This document shows positions 53,389-62,570 of a stretch of DNA of 64,000 bases, piece by piece. The notes beneath the pieces are model-generated. The model made no database searches, was not told where the DNA came from, and saw only the letters and a program-made list of their open reading frames with translations. The translations under genes and the position numbers were made by a program. The stretch comes from an uncultured bacterium (GTDB taxonomy: Bacteria > Dictyoglomota > Dictyoglomia > Dictyoglomales > Dictyoglomaceae): assembly GCA_938034905.1 (NCBI GenBank), contig CALHLF010000003.1, forward strand, positions 1 through 64,000, in the 5' to 3' direction. The first letter of the stretch is position 1, and each line of letters begins with the position of its first letter.

Positions 53389-54644
53389 GAATTTTAACTT
53401 TTTGGGATTACGCTTTTATTGTTTCAATGATACTTGTATGGTTAATTCTTCTTTACCATGTTATTCTTACCTATTTTGGTTATAGATATTTTTTGAAAAG
53501 TTTAGCTTTTGAAGAGGAAAATGATGAATTACAAGAATATCCAAAAATATCTGTTCTTGTTCCAGCCCATAACGAAGAAAAAGTTATAGGTAATACTGTG
53601 GATGCAATAGCCCGTTCCATCTATCCCAAGGATAGATTAGAGATTATAGTTATAAATGATAGTTCTACTGATAAAACAGGAGAGGTTCTGAAAGAAAAGC
53701 AAAAGATATATTCTAATTTAAAAGTTTTAGAAATAAAACCTCCTCTTGGAGCAAAGGGAAAGTCTAATGCATTAAATCAAGGTTTAAAAATAGCTACAGG
53801 CGAATATATTGTAGTATATGATGCGGATAATACTCCAGAAAGAAGAGCTATATTAAACTTAGTAAGATTTATTATTAAAGATCCAAATCTTGGTGCTGTT
53901 GTGGGAAAGTTCAGAACAAGAAATAAAAATAGAACTCTTCTAACAAAATTTATTAATATTGAAACCTTGAGTTTCCAATGGCTTGTTCAGGCAGCAAGAA
54001 ATTATTTCTTAGGTCTCACTACTATTCCCGGAACAAATTTTATAATTAGAAAGGATCTTTTGGAAAAAATAGGTGGTTGGAATATTCATGCTCTTACCGA
54101 AGATACAGAATTGACCATAAGGATATATCAAGAAGGTTATGGTATAATGTGGCTTCCTTCTGCTGTCACCTGGGAACAGGAGCCAGAAAGATTGAAAATC
54201 TGGATAAAACAAAGGACACGTTGGGCTAGAGGAAATATATCAGTAATATCTACCTATCTAAGGAATATATTTTCTTTAAAAAGTAAGATAGCTTTTGATT
54301 TAATATATTTTACCTATATTTACATTATAGGTTTTTCAAGTATATTGATCTCAGATTTTATTTTCTTATTGGGACTTTTTAGGGTGATAAAGTTGAGTGT
54401 AGGTGGGCCTTTGTTAGTAATATGGATATTAGCTTATGCTTTGTTTATTACAGAAACTTTTATATCCTTAAGTTTGGAAAGGGGAGAAGGCAATTTTGAA
54501 AATTTCTTACTCATATGTCTTATGTATTTCACTTACTGTCAATTATGGTTATATGTAGTCTTGAGAGCTTTTTATTTTACTATTAGAGATAGATTAACGG
54601 GTAAGACAATGAAATGGTATAAAACAGAAAGGAGTTCAGCATGA
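53385..54644 (+). CDS. BcsA-like processive glycosyltransferase (GT2), YdaM-like
   Basis: Family 2 glycosyltransferase of 419 residues with one N-terminal and several C-terminal membrane helices. The catalytic core shows VLVPAHNEEKVIGNTV, IVINDSSTDKTGEVL, VYDADNTPE (D-x-D type), TEDTELTIRI (TED base) and KQRTRWARG (the Q-x-x-R-W motif of processive synthases). It therefore probably polymerises a sugar and extrudes the chain. The PilZ domain of true BcsA is missing, consistent with c-di-GMP sensing by the separate YdaK-like protein. It overlaps both neighbours by 4 bases. Confidence 0.88.
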   Translation: MRILTFWDYAFIVSMILVWLILLYHVILTYFGYRYFLKSLAFEEENDELQEYPKISVLVPAHNEEKVIGNTVDAIARSIYPKDRLEIIVINDSSTDKTGEVLKEKQKIYSNLKVLEIKPPLGAKGKSNALNQGLKIATGEYIVVYDADNTPERRAILNLVRFIIKDPNLGAVVGKFRTRNKNRTLLTKFINIETLSFQWLVQAARNYFLGLTTIPGTNFIIRKDLLEKIGGWNIHALTEDTELTIRIYQEGYGIMWLPSAVTWEQEPERLKIWIKQRTRWARGNISVISTYLRNIFSLKSKIAFDLIYFTYIYIIGFSSILISDFIFLLGLFRVIKLSVGGPLLVIWILAYALFITETFISLSLERGEGNFENFLLICLMYFTYCQLWLYVVLRAFYFTIRDRLTGKTMKWYKTERSSA

Positions 54645-56638
54645 TGAATAATAGTATTTTTTTGATAATTTTTTTATTAATTTTTATTCCCATGCCTACA
54701 TATGCTGTGATTCAAAATAATAGGATAAATGTTTATAATATGTCTATATGTAGAGAGGATGTTTTGCTAAATCTTCCTTTAAACAGGTTTTCTTATTGGT
54801 TCTATATATCAGAAGGGGTAAATTTAACTAATAACTGTTATTTAAATCTAATTTATTCCTACTCTAAGACTTTAATCTCGGACTTATCCTTAATAACTAT
54901 CTATTTGAATGGATATCCTATAATGTCTAAAAATGTGGTAGAGCCAAATAAAAATTTAGTTAATATAAAATTGAAGCTTCCTATTTCAAAAATTAAAAAA
55001 GGATATAATGAAATAACTATATCTACAAGGCAAAGAAGTATTGAAGGAATGTGTAAAGATTTAGATAATGATTCTAATTGGATTCTTCTACATAATAACT
55101 CTATTTTACATCTTGAGACTATTGATAAACCTTATAAAATTTCATATTTTCCTTATCCCTTTATTGATCCCTTAAAAAGCGAAAATATATGTAATTTTGT
55201 ATTTTATCTTCCTAAAAGTTTTGATAATGATGAGCTTGAAGTCTTGTTTTACTTAGCAAATAATCTTGCTCTAATAGAAAGATATAAAAATTTATCCTAT
55301 AATGTATCCTTTGATAATCCTTTTGAGAGAAAGAACGAAAACCAAATCTTAATTGGAAGGATCAATAAGTGGGAATCCCTAAAAAAAGAAGATTTTATTA
55401 GGAGTCTGGAAGAGAATGATGGTTTAGTTTATATATCTAATAAAGACAGTTTAAGATTATATGTAACAGGAAAAGGGGAGGGTATATGGAAGGCAGCAGA
55501 ATATATTATCAATGAAAAACAAATAAAATTATCTGAGAAAAATCCTGTTATTATTAAAACTTTAAAAGAAAAGAAATATTTAAAAGATAGTAAGAATACA
55601 ATAAAATTAATTGATTTAGGTTTTAAAAATTTAGTTATCACGGGATCATATCATCAAAGTAGTTCCTTTCTTGTTAAGTCTCCTATGGGATTTGATAAAA
55701 TCGATAAGGGTTCTTTTATAGAACTTCATTTTAGTCATTCTCCAGCATTAGATGAAAAGTCAATACTTACTGTTTATATTAATGGTGTGCCTGTAAAAAG
55801 TGAGTCTTTAAATGGTAAAAATTTAGAAAATGGAAGATTAAAAGTATTTTTTCCAGAGAGCGAATTCGATAAAAAAGAATGGCTTATTGATATAAAAGTT
55901 TATCATAACCTTAGAAATGTAGATTGTGATAAGAGATTTGATGAAGTTGCATGGACTAAAATTGATGGATCTTCTTTAATCCATTTTGTTAAAAATAATG
56001 AGGAGGAATATCCCAATCTAAAAAATTTATTTAGAGGAAATCCTAAAGATATTTATATATGGCTGGGTGAAAAAATAAACTCTTATGAGATTACTTCTTT
56101 AGCAACTTTAATTGGTAAAATAGGGCAAAATATGGGAGAAAGGTATAGTTTCAGGGTTTTAAATGGGAAAAATATAGACGAAAACTTGGTTTCTAAGAAA
56201 GATATTATTTTTATTGGTAAATTTAATGACAATAGAATAGAAGATATAGAAAACTATCTTTGGATTATCCCTTACGAAGAAAGATTTAGATTGAAAAAAG
56301 AACTAAATATTTATATTGATGGTTTCAATACTGATATAATATTTCAATCAAATTATTCTCCCTTTAAAGGTAAATTATATTCCATATTCTATGCAGAGAA
56401 AGATTCATTATTAAGGTTGAATAGCTTTTTAAATAGAGTTGAAAATATAAATAAAATAAATGGACAGATTACTTTAATAACAAAATTAGGAAATATTTAT
56501 TCAGAAATTTTAGCTGAGCAAAAAGCCACATTTAAATTTTTACCCAAAATAACTCCCTTAATTTTATATTTATTAATTTTATTAGTTATAATTATATTAA
56601 GTATAGTTTTGGTGATCTGGAATAGAAGGAAGTTATAG
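54641..56638 (+). CDS. BcsB-like polysaccharide synthase subunit, YdaN-like
   Basis: A 665-residue exported protein with a signal peptide (about 1-22), two beta-rich carbohydrate-binding-type repeats and a C-terminal transmembrane anchor (about 640-660). LSLITIYLNGYPIMSK and later SILTVYINGVPVKSES are the repeated CBM-like strands typical of BcsB, and DSNWILLHNNSILHLE is a further match. In cellulose-type systems this subunit guides the polymer out of the membrane synthase. It overlaps the GT2 gene by 4 bases. Confidence 0.8.
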   Translation: MMNNSIFLIIFLLIFIPMPTYAVIQNNRINVYNMSICREDVLLNLPLNRFSYWFYISEGVNLTNNCYLNLIYSYSKTLISDLSLITIYLNGYPIMSKNVVEPNKNLVNIKLKLPISKIKKGYNEITISTRQRSIEGMCKDLDNDSNWILLHNNSILHLETIDKPYKISYFPYPFIDPLKSENICNFVFYLPKSFDNDELEVLFYLANNLALIERYKNLSYNVSFDNPFERKNENQILIGRINKWESLKKEDFIRSLEENDGLVYISNKDSLRLYVTGKGEGIWKAAEYIINEKQIKLSEKNPVIIKTLKEKKYLKDSKNTIKLIDLGFKNLVITGSYHQSSSFLVKSPMGFDKIDKGSFIELHFSHSPALDEKSILTVYINGVPVKSESLNGKNLENGRLKVFFPESEFDKKEWLIDIKVYHNLRNVDCDKRFDEVAWTKIDGSSLIHFVKNNEEEYPNLKNLFRGNPKDIYIWLGEKINSYEITSLATLIGKIGQNMGERYSFRVLNGKNIDENLVSKKDIIFIGKFNDNRIEDIENYLWIIPYEERFRLKKELNIYIDGFNTDIIFQSNYSPFKGKLYSIFYAEKDSLLRLNSFLNRVENINKINGQITLITKLGNIYSEILAEQKATFKFLPKITPLILYLLILLVIIILSIVLVIWNRRKL

Positions 56639-56666
56639 TTAATAATTATAGAGAGGAGGTAAAATC

Positions 56667-57047
56667 TTGAAGGATAGAGAGACTGGTGCAAAACTTTGGT
56701 TTATTCCTGACGCATATCTTCCATCCGTAGGAGATTCTAAGCTTCCCAGTCATGAGTCTACTTGTATTTTGAATGTCAATAAAAAACCAGCTAAGGTAAA
56801 ATTTACCTTTTACTTTGAAGATAAAGATCCTGTAGAGTCTAATGAAATTGTTGTTCCTGCTGAGAGGACTTGGCATGTTCGTTTAGATAGATCAGAAGAG
56901 ATTTTAGGTGTTAAGTTAGAAAGAAAAATCCCCTTTGCTATAAAGGTAGAAAGTGATGTGAAAATTATAGTTCAACATTCAAGATTAGATACAAGACAGG
57001 CTAATTTAGCTTATATGACAGCTATTCCCTGGGCCGAGGGTGAATGA
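56667..57047 (+). CDS. ASRT-family (sensory rhodopsin transducer-like) protein
   Basis: A 126-residue protein of the family of Anabaena sensory rhodopsin transducer: GAKLWFIPDAYLPS (6-19), LPSHESTCILNVNKKPAKV, RTWHVRLDR and KIIVQHSRLDTRQANLAYMT (about 98-117). No rhodopsin is nearby. The family folds as a beta-sandwich tetramer and has been proposed to bind carbohydrates. It starts at TTG behind GAGGAGG, 28 bases after the BcsB-like gene, and is probably part of the operon; a polymer-related or sugar-sensing role is inferred. Confidence 0.8.
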   Translation: MKDRETGAKLWFIPDAYLPSVGDSKLPSHESTCILNVNKKPAKVKFTFYFEDKDPVESNEIVVPAERTWHVRLDRSEEILGVKLERKIPFAIKVESDVKIIVQHSRLDTRQANLAYMTAIPWAEGE

Positions 57048-57073
57048 TAAATTGAAAAGGAATTTTATCATTC
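57042..57073. terminator. AT-rich inverted repeat between convergent genes
   Basis: GAATGATAA (57042-57050) pairs with TTATCATTC (57065-57073), loop of 14 bases that can pair further. It covers the stop codons of both the ASRT gene and the convergent phosphoesterase gene. A bidirectional terminator is plausible, though the stem is AT-rich. Confidence 0.4.
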
Positions 57074-57830
57074 ATTTCTCAATAATAATTTTTTTATCTA
57101 TAATTCCATTTTTTGAGAGGTTTATTAATATAAAGTGAGGTTTCCCCGCTTCGATTTCTGGAGATACATAAGGGGTAGCTCCTCCTATTCCAGAAATTAT
57201 ATAAATTACACCATTTATCTTTCTTCTGTAATACATATGTATATGCCCTGAAAAAACATAATTTACCTGATATTTCTCAAAAACCTCCATAAGTTTTTTG
57301 GATTCTATAAGGTCCGCCTTATGGAATAAAAAGAAAAAACTTGGAGAGATTACCGGTTGATGCATAAAAACAAATTTATATTTTGCTTTTGTATCTTCTA
57401 AAATACTGATTAACCATTCCATTTGTTTTTCTCCGATTCTTCCTGAGGAATTATTTAGAATAATGAATCTTGCATTTTCATAATCAAAATAGTAATATAG
57501 CGGTTTTCCTGTGAATTCCTGAAATTTTTCCCCATTGGGATCACCTTTTAAATCATGGTTTCCTGGAACAAGATAAATGGGAATTTTTAAATTCTTAAGA
57601 AGATTTTGAATATAATTATATTGCTCAGGACTGCTATCTTCTAAAATATCTCCCAGTTGAATAATAAATTTTACATCAGTTTTTAAAATTTCCAAAAGAT
57701 TTTTCTCAAAAACTCCTTTCATAGGTCTTCCTGTTCTATCTCCAATAACTGCAAAGGTAAAGGAATAAGAGATGGAGAATATTGAAAGAAGTAATAAAAA
57801 TAAACTTAGAGTTCCTTTAATCCTTCTCAT
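57072..57830 (-). CDS. Exported calcineurin-like phosphoesterase
   Basis: A metallophosphoesterase of 252 residues with a signal peptide (RRIKGTLSLFLLLLSIFSIS). FAVIGDRTGRP (first motif, with D but altered H), IQLGDILED, VPGNHDLKG, FMHQPVISP and FSGHIHMYYR give the full set of later metal ligands. The substrate could be a nucleotide, phospholipid or phosphoprotein outside the cell. I chose the ATG at 57830, seven bases after AGAGG; frames upstream to 57950 are open but have no ribosome site. It faces away from the GH36 gene. Confidence 0.82.
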   Translation of the reverse strand: MRRIKGTLSLFLLLLSIFSISYSFTFAVIGDRTGRPMKGVFEKNLLEILKTDVKFIIQLGDILEDSSPEQYNYIQNLLKNLKIPIYLVPGNHDLKGDPNGEKFQEFTGKPLYYYFDYENARFIILNNSSGRIGEKQMEWLISILEDTKAKYKFVFMHQPVISPSFFFLFHKADLIESKKLMEVFEKYQVNYVFSGHIHMYYRRKINGVIYIISGIGGATPYVSPEIEAGKPHFILINLSKNGIIDKKIIIEK

Positions 57831-57911
57831 TTTCATTCCTCTTAGTAGAAATTTGTACTTTTTAATTGTATATTCTAATATATAAATTTTTACTATGAAA
57901 GAGGTGGTATA

Positions 57912-60092
57912 ATGCCTATTATTTTTGATGATAATAATAAAATATTTCATCTAATCGCTAAGGATTCGAGTTATATTATGAAAATTTTTAAGAATAAGTA
58001 CTTAGTGCATCTTTATTGGGGAAGAAGGTTAAATCATTCAGATTTTTCCGAAGTATTGATAACATCTCCTTTTGGAGCAAATCCAGATCCTATGGATAAA
58101 ACTTATACTCTTGATAGAATGCCTTTAGAGTATCCTTCCTATGGAACATCTGATTTTAGACATCCTGCTTATCAGGTGGAACAAGAGGATGGCTCAAGAA
58201 TTACCCACTTGAGATTTAAAACTTTTAAAATTTATAAAGGAAAACCAAAACTTAATGGACTTCCTGCCACCTATGTGGAAGATGAGAATGAAGCTGAAAC
58301 CTTAGAAATTGAATTGTTCGATGAATTAATAAAACTAAAGGTAATATTAATCTATACTGCATATAGAGATTTTAATGTGATAACTCGAAGTGTGAAATTT
58401 ATAAATGAAGGTAAAGAGAAATTAAAAATATTAAGAGCCTCAAGCGTCTCTGTTGATTTTTATCATTCTGATTTTGATCTTTTACATTTATGGGGATCTT
58501 GGGCAAGAGAAAGATATGTAGAAAGGAGACCTCTTACTCATGGGATTCAAATAATTGAAAGTTCAAGAGGAGAAAGCTCCCATCAACATAATCCCTTCAT
58601 AGCCCTCCTTTCAAAGAATGCAGATGAAAAAGTTGGAGATGTTTATGGATTTAACCTTGTATATAGTGGAAATTTTTCTGCCTTTATAGAAGTAGATCAA
58701 TATAATACCACAAGAGTTTCTATGGGGATAAATCCCTTTGAATTCACATGGATCCTTGAAAGTGGAGAAAGTTTTCAAACACCTGAGGTAGTTATGGTTT
58801 ATTCCCCTCAAGGATTAGGAGAGATGTCTAGAACATATCATAAGCTTTACAGAAAAAGGCTTTGTAGAGGGATTTATAGGGATAAGAGAAGACCAATTTT
58901 AATCAATACTTGGGAGGCGGTTTATTTTGATGTAAATGAGAAGAAATTATTAGAATTGGCAAGGGAAGCAAAGGAGATTGGAATAGAGCTATTTGTTATT
59001 GATGATGGATGGTTTGGGAAGAGAGATGATGATACAAGTTCCTTGGGAGACTGGTATGTAGATAGAAGAAAATTACCCAATGGCCTTGATGGTCTTGGGA
59101 AAAAATTGAATGAGATGGGACTTAAATTAGGACTTTGGTTTGAACCAGAGATGATTTCTCCAGATAGTGAACTTTATAGAAAACATCCTGATTGGTGTAT
59201 ACAAGTAAAAGGAAGAACTATATCTCCATGTAGAAATCAATATGTGTTGGATATCACTAGAGAAGAGGTAAGAAGAGAAGTGTTAAGAATGATGAAAGAG
59301 ATAATAAGAAACGCACCAATAGAATATATAAAGTGGGATATGAACAGACCTTTAACAGAAGTGGGATCTCTTGCACTACCTCCTGAAAAACAAAAGGAAG
59401 TATTTCATAGATATGTTCTCGCCTTATATGATATGATGGAAGAATTGGTTTCAGAATTTCCATATATATTATTTGAAGGATGTTCTGGTGGGGGAGGAAG
59501 ATATGATCCAGGCATTTTATATTATATGCCTCAAATATGGACCAGTGATGATACTGATGCTATAGAAAGATTAAAAATTCAGTGGGGAACAAGTATAGTT
59601 TATCCTGCAAGTAGCATGAGTGCTCATGTCTCTGAAGTGCCAAATCACCAAGTAGGAAGAATTACCTCCCTTAAGACAAGGGGATATGTAGCAATGTCAG
59701 GAGTATTTGGATACGAAATGGATCTTACAAAACTTTCAAAAGAAGAAAAGGAGTTAATTAAAAAACAGATAGAAATGTATAAAAGGATATGGCATATAGT
59801 TTTTGAAGGAGATCTTTATAGACTTATTAGTCCCTTCGAAGAAAATTCTGCTTCTTGGATGTATGTGACTCCAGATAAAAAAGAGGCCTTTGTAGTTTAT
59901 GTAAATATATTAGCAGAGCCTAATCCATCCTTTAAAAAATTAAAATTAGATGGTCTTGATCCTAACAAAAAATATATCGTGGAAGAGACAGATAAAGAGT
60001 ATTTTGGAGATGAACTTATGTATATAGGAATTAATATCCCTTCTCTTAGAGATTTTGAGGCTTTTGCATTGATATTAAAAGAAAAGAAATAG
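57912..60092 (+). CDS. GH36 alpha-galactosidase
   Basis: Alpha-galactosidase of 726 residues, the length of AgaA/RafA-type enzymes, acting on raffinose, melibiose or galactomannan side chains. N-terminal beta-sandwich (about 1-320), then the catalytic barrel: NTWEAVYFDVNEKKL, FVIDDGWFGKRDDD, nucleophile D476 in KWDMNRPL and acid/base D546 in WTSDDTD. A C-terminal beta domain completes it. There is no signal peptide. GAGGTGG precedes the ATG. With the GH4 gene at 62571 the window carries two unrelated alpha-galactosidase-type enzymes. Confidence 0.93.
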   Translation: MPIIFDDNNKIFHLIAKDSSYIMKIFKNKYLVHLYWGRRLNHSDFSEVLITSPFGANPDPMDKTYTLDRMPLEYPSYGTSDFRHPAYQVEQEDGSRITHLRFKTFKIYKGKPKLNGLPATYVEDENEAETLEIELFDELIKLKVILIYTAYRDFNVITRSVKFINEGKEKLKILRASSVSVDFYHSDFDLLHLWGSWARERYVERRPLTHGIQIIESSRGESSHQHNPFIALLSKNADEKVGDVYGFNLVYSGNFSAFIEVDQYNTTRVSMGINPFEFTWILESGESFQTPEVVMVYSPQGLGEMSRTYHKLYRKRLCRGIYRDKRRPILINTWEAVYFDVNEKKLLELAREAKEIGIELFVIDDGWFGKRDDDTSSLGDWYVDRRKLPNGLDGLGKKLNEMGLKLGLWFEPEMISPDSELYRKHPDWCIQVKGRTISPCRNQYVLDITREEVRREVLRMMKEIIRNAPIEYIKWDMNRPLTEVGSLALPPEKQKEVFHRYVLALYDMMEELVSEFPYILFEGCSGGGGRYDPGILYYMPQIWTSDDTDAIERLKIQWGTSIVYPASSMSAHVSEVPNHQVGRITSLKTRGYVAMSGVFGYEMDLTKLSKEEKELIKKQIEMYKRIWHIVFEGDLYRLISPFEENSASWMYVTPDKKEAFVVYVNILAEPNPSFKKLKLDGLDPNKKYIVEETDKEYFGDELMYIGINIPSLRDFEAFALILKEKK

Positions 60093-60509
60093 AAATATCC
60101 ATAGGGAGAGCTCTATGTCAAGGTTGGAATAGGATATTCTACTAAGTTTTTTCCTTCAAATACAGGATTTGAAACTTGGATATGCCATATCGATTTTCTT
60201 TTTATACTTTTGTACTATTAATTTATCCTTGAATCCAGTCTACTATTTCTTGGAGTTAAATTTAAATCCAAAGATCTAATCTCAAGGAAGGAATAATGCA
60301 AAGAAATCTTTTTCTCTTCTTATATTGAAGAGAGTGAAAGGTGATTGCAGATTATATATTTTTTTTCTTGATTTGGAGTTAACTCTAAGATTTATAATTT
60401 AAAAAGAAAGGAAGGTGATTTAATATCGAAGAAAAATATTTTTATTGTATATTACAGCTTATTACTTATTTAAAATTTAAAAAATAATTTTAGAAAGGGA
60501 GGTATATAG
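60093..60509. other. 417-base gap, possible gene remnant
   Basis: No intact gene is present. A short open stretch from about 60108 on the plus strand reads GELYVKVGIGYSTKFFPSNT, then GFETWICHIDFLF, and stops near 60221; it looks like coding sequence but has no start codon or partner, so a fragment of a lost gene is possible. A ribosome-site-like GGAAGGTGATTTAAT (60409-60423) leads to no usable frame. AT-rich DNA with TATATT-type boxes precedes the aldo/keto reductase gene. No convincing RNA structure was found. Confidence 0.35.
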
Positions 60510-61664
60510 ATGAAATATAGAAAATTTGGAAAAACAGATGTTCAAGTTTCTATTTTAGGTTTTGGAGCCATGAGATTACCGACTATTGGAGGGGATGATT
60601 CAAAAATTGATGAACCTAAAGCAATTGAAATGATAAGATATGCTATTGATCATGGAGTAAACTATGTGGATACTGCTTATGGATATCATGGAGGAAAGAG
60701 TGAGATTTTAGTGGGGAAAGCACTAAAAGAAGGGTATAGAGAAAAGACATATCTTGCTACTAAATTACCCGTGTGGTTAGTAAATTCTAAGGATGACTTT
60801 GATAGATTATTAAACGAACAGTTAAAAAAATTAGATACAGATTACATAGACTTTTATCTTTTACACTCTCTTTCCAAAGGAACCTGGCAAAATGTATATA
60901 ATTTAGGTGTTTTAGAATGGGCAGAGAAAAAGATAAAAGAAGGAAAGATCAGATATTTAGGATTTTCTTTTCATGATGATTTGGAAACTTTTAAAAAGAT
61001 AGTAGATGCTTACAATTGGACTTTTTGTCAAGTTCAATACAATTACATGGATATAAATTATCAGGCAGGAAAGGAAGGCTTGAAATATGCAGGAAGTAAA
61101 GGAATAGCTGTAATTGTTATGGAACCTTTAAGGGGAGGAAGATTAGTTAATCCACCTGAGGAAGCGAAAAAACTTTTTGAGAATTATAAAATAAAAAGAT
61201 CCCCTGTAGAATGGGCTCTTCTTTGGGTTTGGAATCATCCGGAAGTTTCTATGCTTCTTTCTGGAATGAGCACCTTAGAGCAGGTAAGAGAGAATATTGA
61301 AATTGCTGATAAAGCTGAAATTGGATTGTTAACCCAAGAGGAGCTTCAGATTATTGAGAGGGTTAGAGATATTTATTTAGGGATAAAAGCTATCGACTGT
61401 ACCCAATGTCAATACTGTATGCCTTGCCCCTATGGGGTAAATATTCCTCTAAATTTTCATCTTTACAATGAAGGGGTAAGATATAATAGTTGGGGAGCAC
61501 CATGGTGGCAATATAATTATGGGATGAATCCTGAAGAAAGAGCTGAAAATTGCCAGAAGTGTGGCGAATGCGAACCAAAATGTCCTCAAAACCTTCCTAT
61601 AAGGGAATTATTAGAGAAAGTTGCAGATGCTTTAACTTCTAAGAAAACGTTAGAAGAACAGTAA
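60510..61664 (+). CDS. Aldo/keto reductase with 4Fe-4S domain
   Basis: The first 290 residues are an aldo/keto reductase: YRKFGKTDVQVSILGFGAMR, VDTAYGYHGGKSE (catalytic Asp and Tyr), ATKLP (Lys) and LLHS. The C-terminal 90 residues carry ferredoxin-like clusters, CTQCQYCMPCPYGV and CQKCGECEPKCPQN, for two iron-sulfur centres. Such fusions are common in anaerobes and may take electrons from ferredoxin. Substrate unknown. GGGAGG precedes the ATG and a strong terminator follows, so it is monocistronic. Confidence 0.88.
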   Translation: MKYRKFGKTDVQVSILGFGAMRLPTIGGDDSKIDEPKAIEMIRYAIDHGVNYVDTAYGYHGGKSEILVGKALKEGYREKTYLATKLPVWLVNSKDDFDRLLNEQLKKLDTDYIDFYLLHSLSKGTWQNVYNLGVLEWAEKKIKEGKIRYLGFSFHDDLETFKKIVDAYNWTFCQVQYNYMDINYQAGKEGLKYAGSKGIAVIVMEPLRGGRLVNPPEEAKKLFENYKIKRSPVEWALLWVWNHPEVSMLLSGMSTLEQVRENIEIADKAEIGLLTQEELQIIERVRDIYLGIKAIDCTQCQYCMPCPYGVNIPLNFHLYNEGVRYNSWGAPWWQYNYGMNPEERAENCQKCGECEPKCPQNLPIRELLEKVADALTSKKTLEEQ

Positions 61665-61696
61665 AGGATATACATTTAAAATTTATTTGGAAATTG

Positions 61697-61727
61697 GAGG
61701 GAGAAAGTTATCTTTCTCCCTCTTTTT
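61697..61727 (+). terminator. Rho-independent terminator after aldo/keto reductase
   Basis: GAGGGAGAAAG (61697-61707), loop TTAT, CTTTCTCCCTC (61712-61722), then TTTTT. The 11-base stem is perfect. Confidence 0.92.
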
Positions 61728-61806
61728 AAATAATTTTGCTACATTCTATGTATCTTATTATTTTCTTCTTAGATACTTAAAAACTTTTATAGATTTTATT
61801 TAAAAA

Positions 61807-61835
61807 TTGACAATTAAAAATTTTTTAATTATAAT
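61807..61835 (+). promoter_or_regulatory. Consensus promoter of the CBM9-protein gene
   Basis: TTGACA (61807-61812), 17-base spacer, TATAAT (61830-61835): both boxes match the sigma70 consensus at every position. GAGGGAGGG precedes the ATG at 61869. High expression is expected. Confidence 0.87.
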
Positions 61836-61868
61836 TTTCTAAAAATTTTAAAGAGAGGGAGGGTTATC

Positions 61869-62522
61869 ATGAAAAAGTCAAAATTTATTACCCTCTTGAT
61901 TCTTTTTGTTTTCTTAATCTCTATTTTTGCTAATGCTCAAGAAGTTAAAGGTAAATTGGCAACAGCTAAATATGGAAAGCCTAAAATAGATGGAGAATTA
62001 GATGAAATTTGGAAAGATACTGAAGAATATTTAACTGACAGTTATGTTCAGGGGACAAAAGGGAAAGTAGCTTATGCAAAATTCAGAGTATTATGGGATG
62101 AAGATAGCATCTATGTTTTAGCAGAAGTTTATGACTCACTATTGAACAAAGATAATACTAATCCGTGGGAACAAGACTCTATAGAATTCTTTATAGATGA
62201 GGATAATGCTAAGAAAACATCTTATGATTCCAATGACGCTCAATACAGAGTAAGTTTTGATAATCGTCAAAGCTTTGGAACTGGAGGATCTAAAGATTAT
62301 TTTGTGACTTTTACAAAGAGAACAGATTTTGGATATATAGTAGAAGCACAGATAAAGATGAAGAGTAAGAAACTTAATGAAGGAGACATTATAGGATTTG
62401 ATGTACAGGTAAATGATGCCGATATATTTGGGAGTAGAGTAGGAATAATAGCATGGAATGAAGTAGAAAATATAAATTGGCAGAATCCATCAAGTTTTGG
62501 TAATTTAAAGTTAGTCAAGTAA
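61869..62522 (+). CDS. Secreted CBM9-like carbohydrate-binding protein
   Basis: The 217-residue protein has a signal peptide (1-23, KKSKFITLLILFVFLISIFA) and a single CBM9/DOMON-type domain: KPKIDGELDEIWKDTE (about 37-52), FRVLWDEDSIYVLAEVYD, WEQDSIEFFIDEDN and a final WNEVENINWQNPSSFGNLKL. In xylanases this module binds the ends of glucan or xylan chains. Here no catalytic domain is attached, so it may capture sugars at the surface or act with other exported enzymes. Consensus promoter and perfect terminator flank it. Confidence 0.87.
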   Translation: MKKSKFITLLILFVFLISIFANAQEVKGKLATAKYGKPKIDGELDEIWKDTEEYLTDSYVQGTKGKVAYAKFRVLWDEDSIYVLAEVYDSLLNKDNTNPWEQDSIEFFIDEDNAKKTSYDSNDAQYRVSFDNRQSFGTGGSKDYFVTFTKRTDFGYIVEAQIKMKSKKLNEGDIIGFDVQVNDADIFGSRVGIIAWNEVENINWQNPSSFGNLKLVK

Positions 62523-62536
62523 ATTTTACTAAAGGT

Positions 62537-62567
62537 AGCCTGCCATCTTAAGATGGCAGGCTTTTTA
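62537..62567 (+). terminator. Rho-independent terminator after CBM9 gene
   Basis: AGCCTGCCATCTT (62537-62549) and AAGATGGCAGGCT (62550-62562) form a perfect 26-base palindrome followed by TTTTAT. The T run is on the plus strand only, so it serves the CBM9 gene; the convergent GH4 gene ends at 62571. Confidence 0.92.
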
Positions 62568-62570
62568 TCT

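Noticed and set aside
56667-57047. Light-sensing role for the ASRT-like gene
   Set aside because: No rhodopsin gene is near, and family members occur widely without one.
57831-57950. Extended N-terminus of the exported phosphoesterase
   Set aside because: The ribosome site fits the ATG at 57830, and only that start gives a proper signal peptide.
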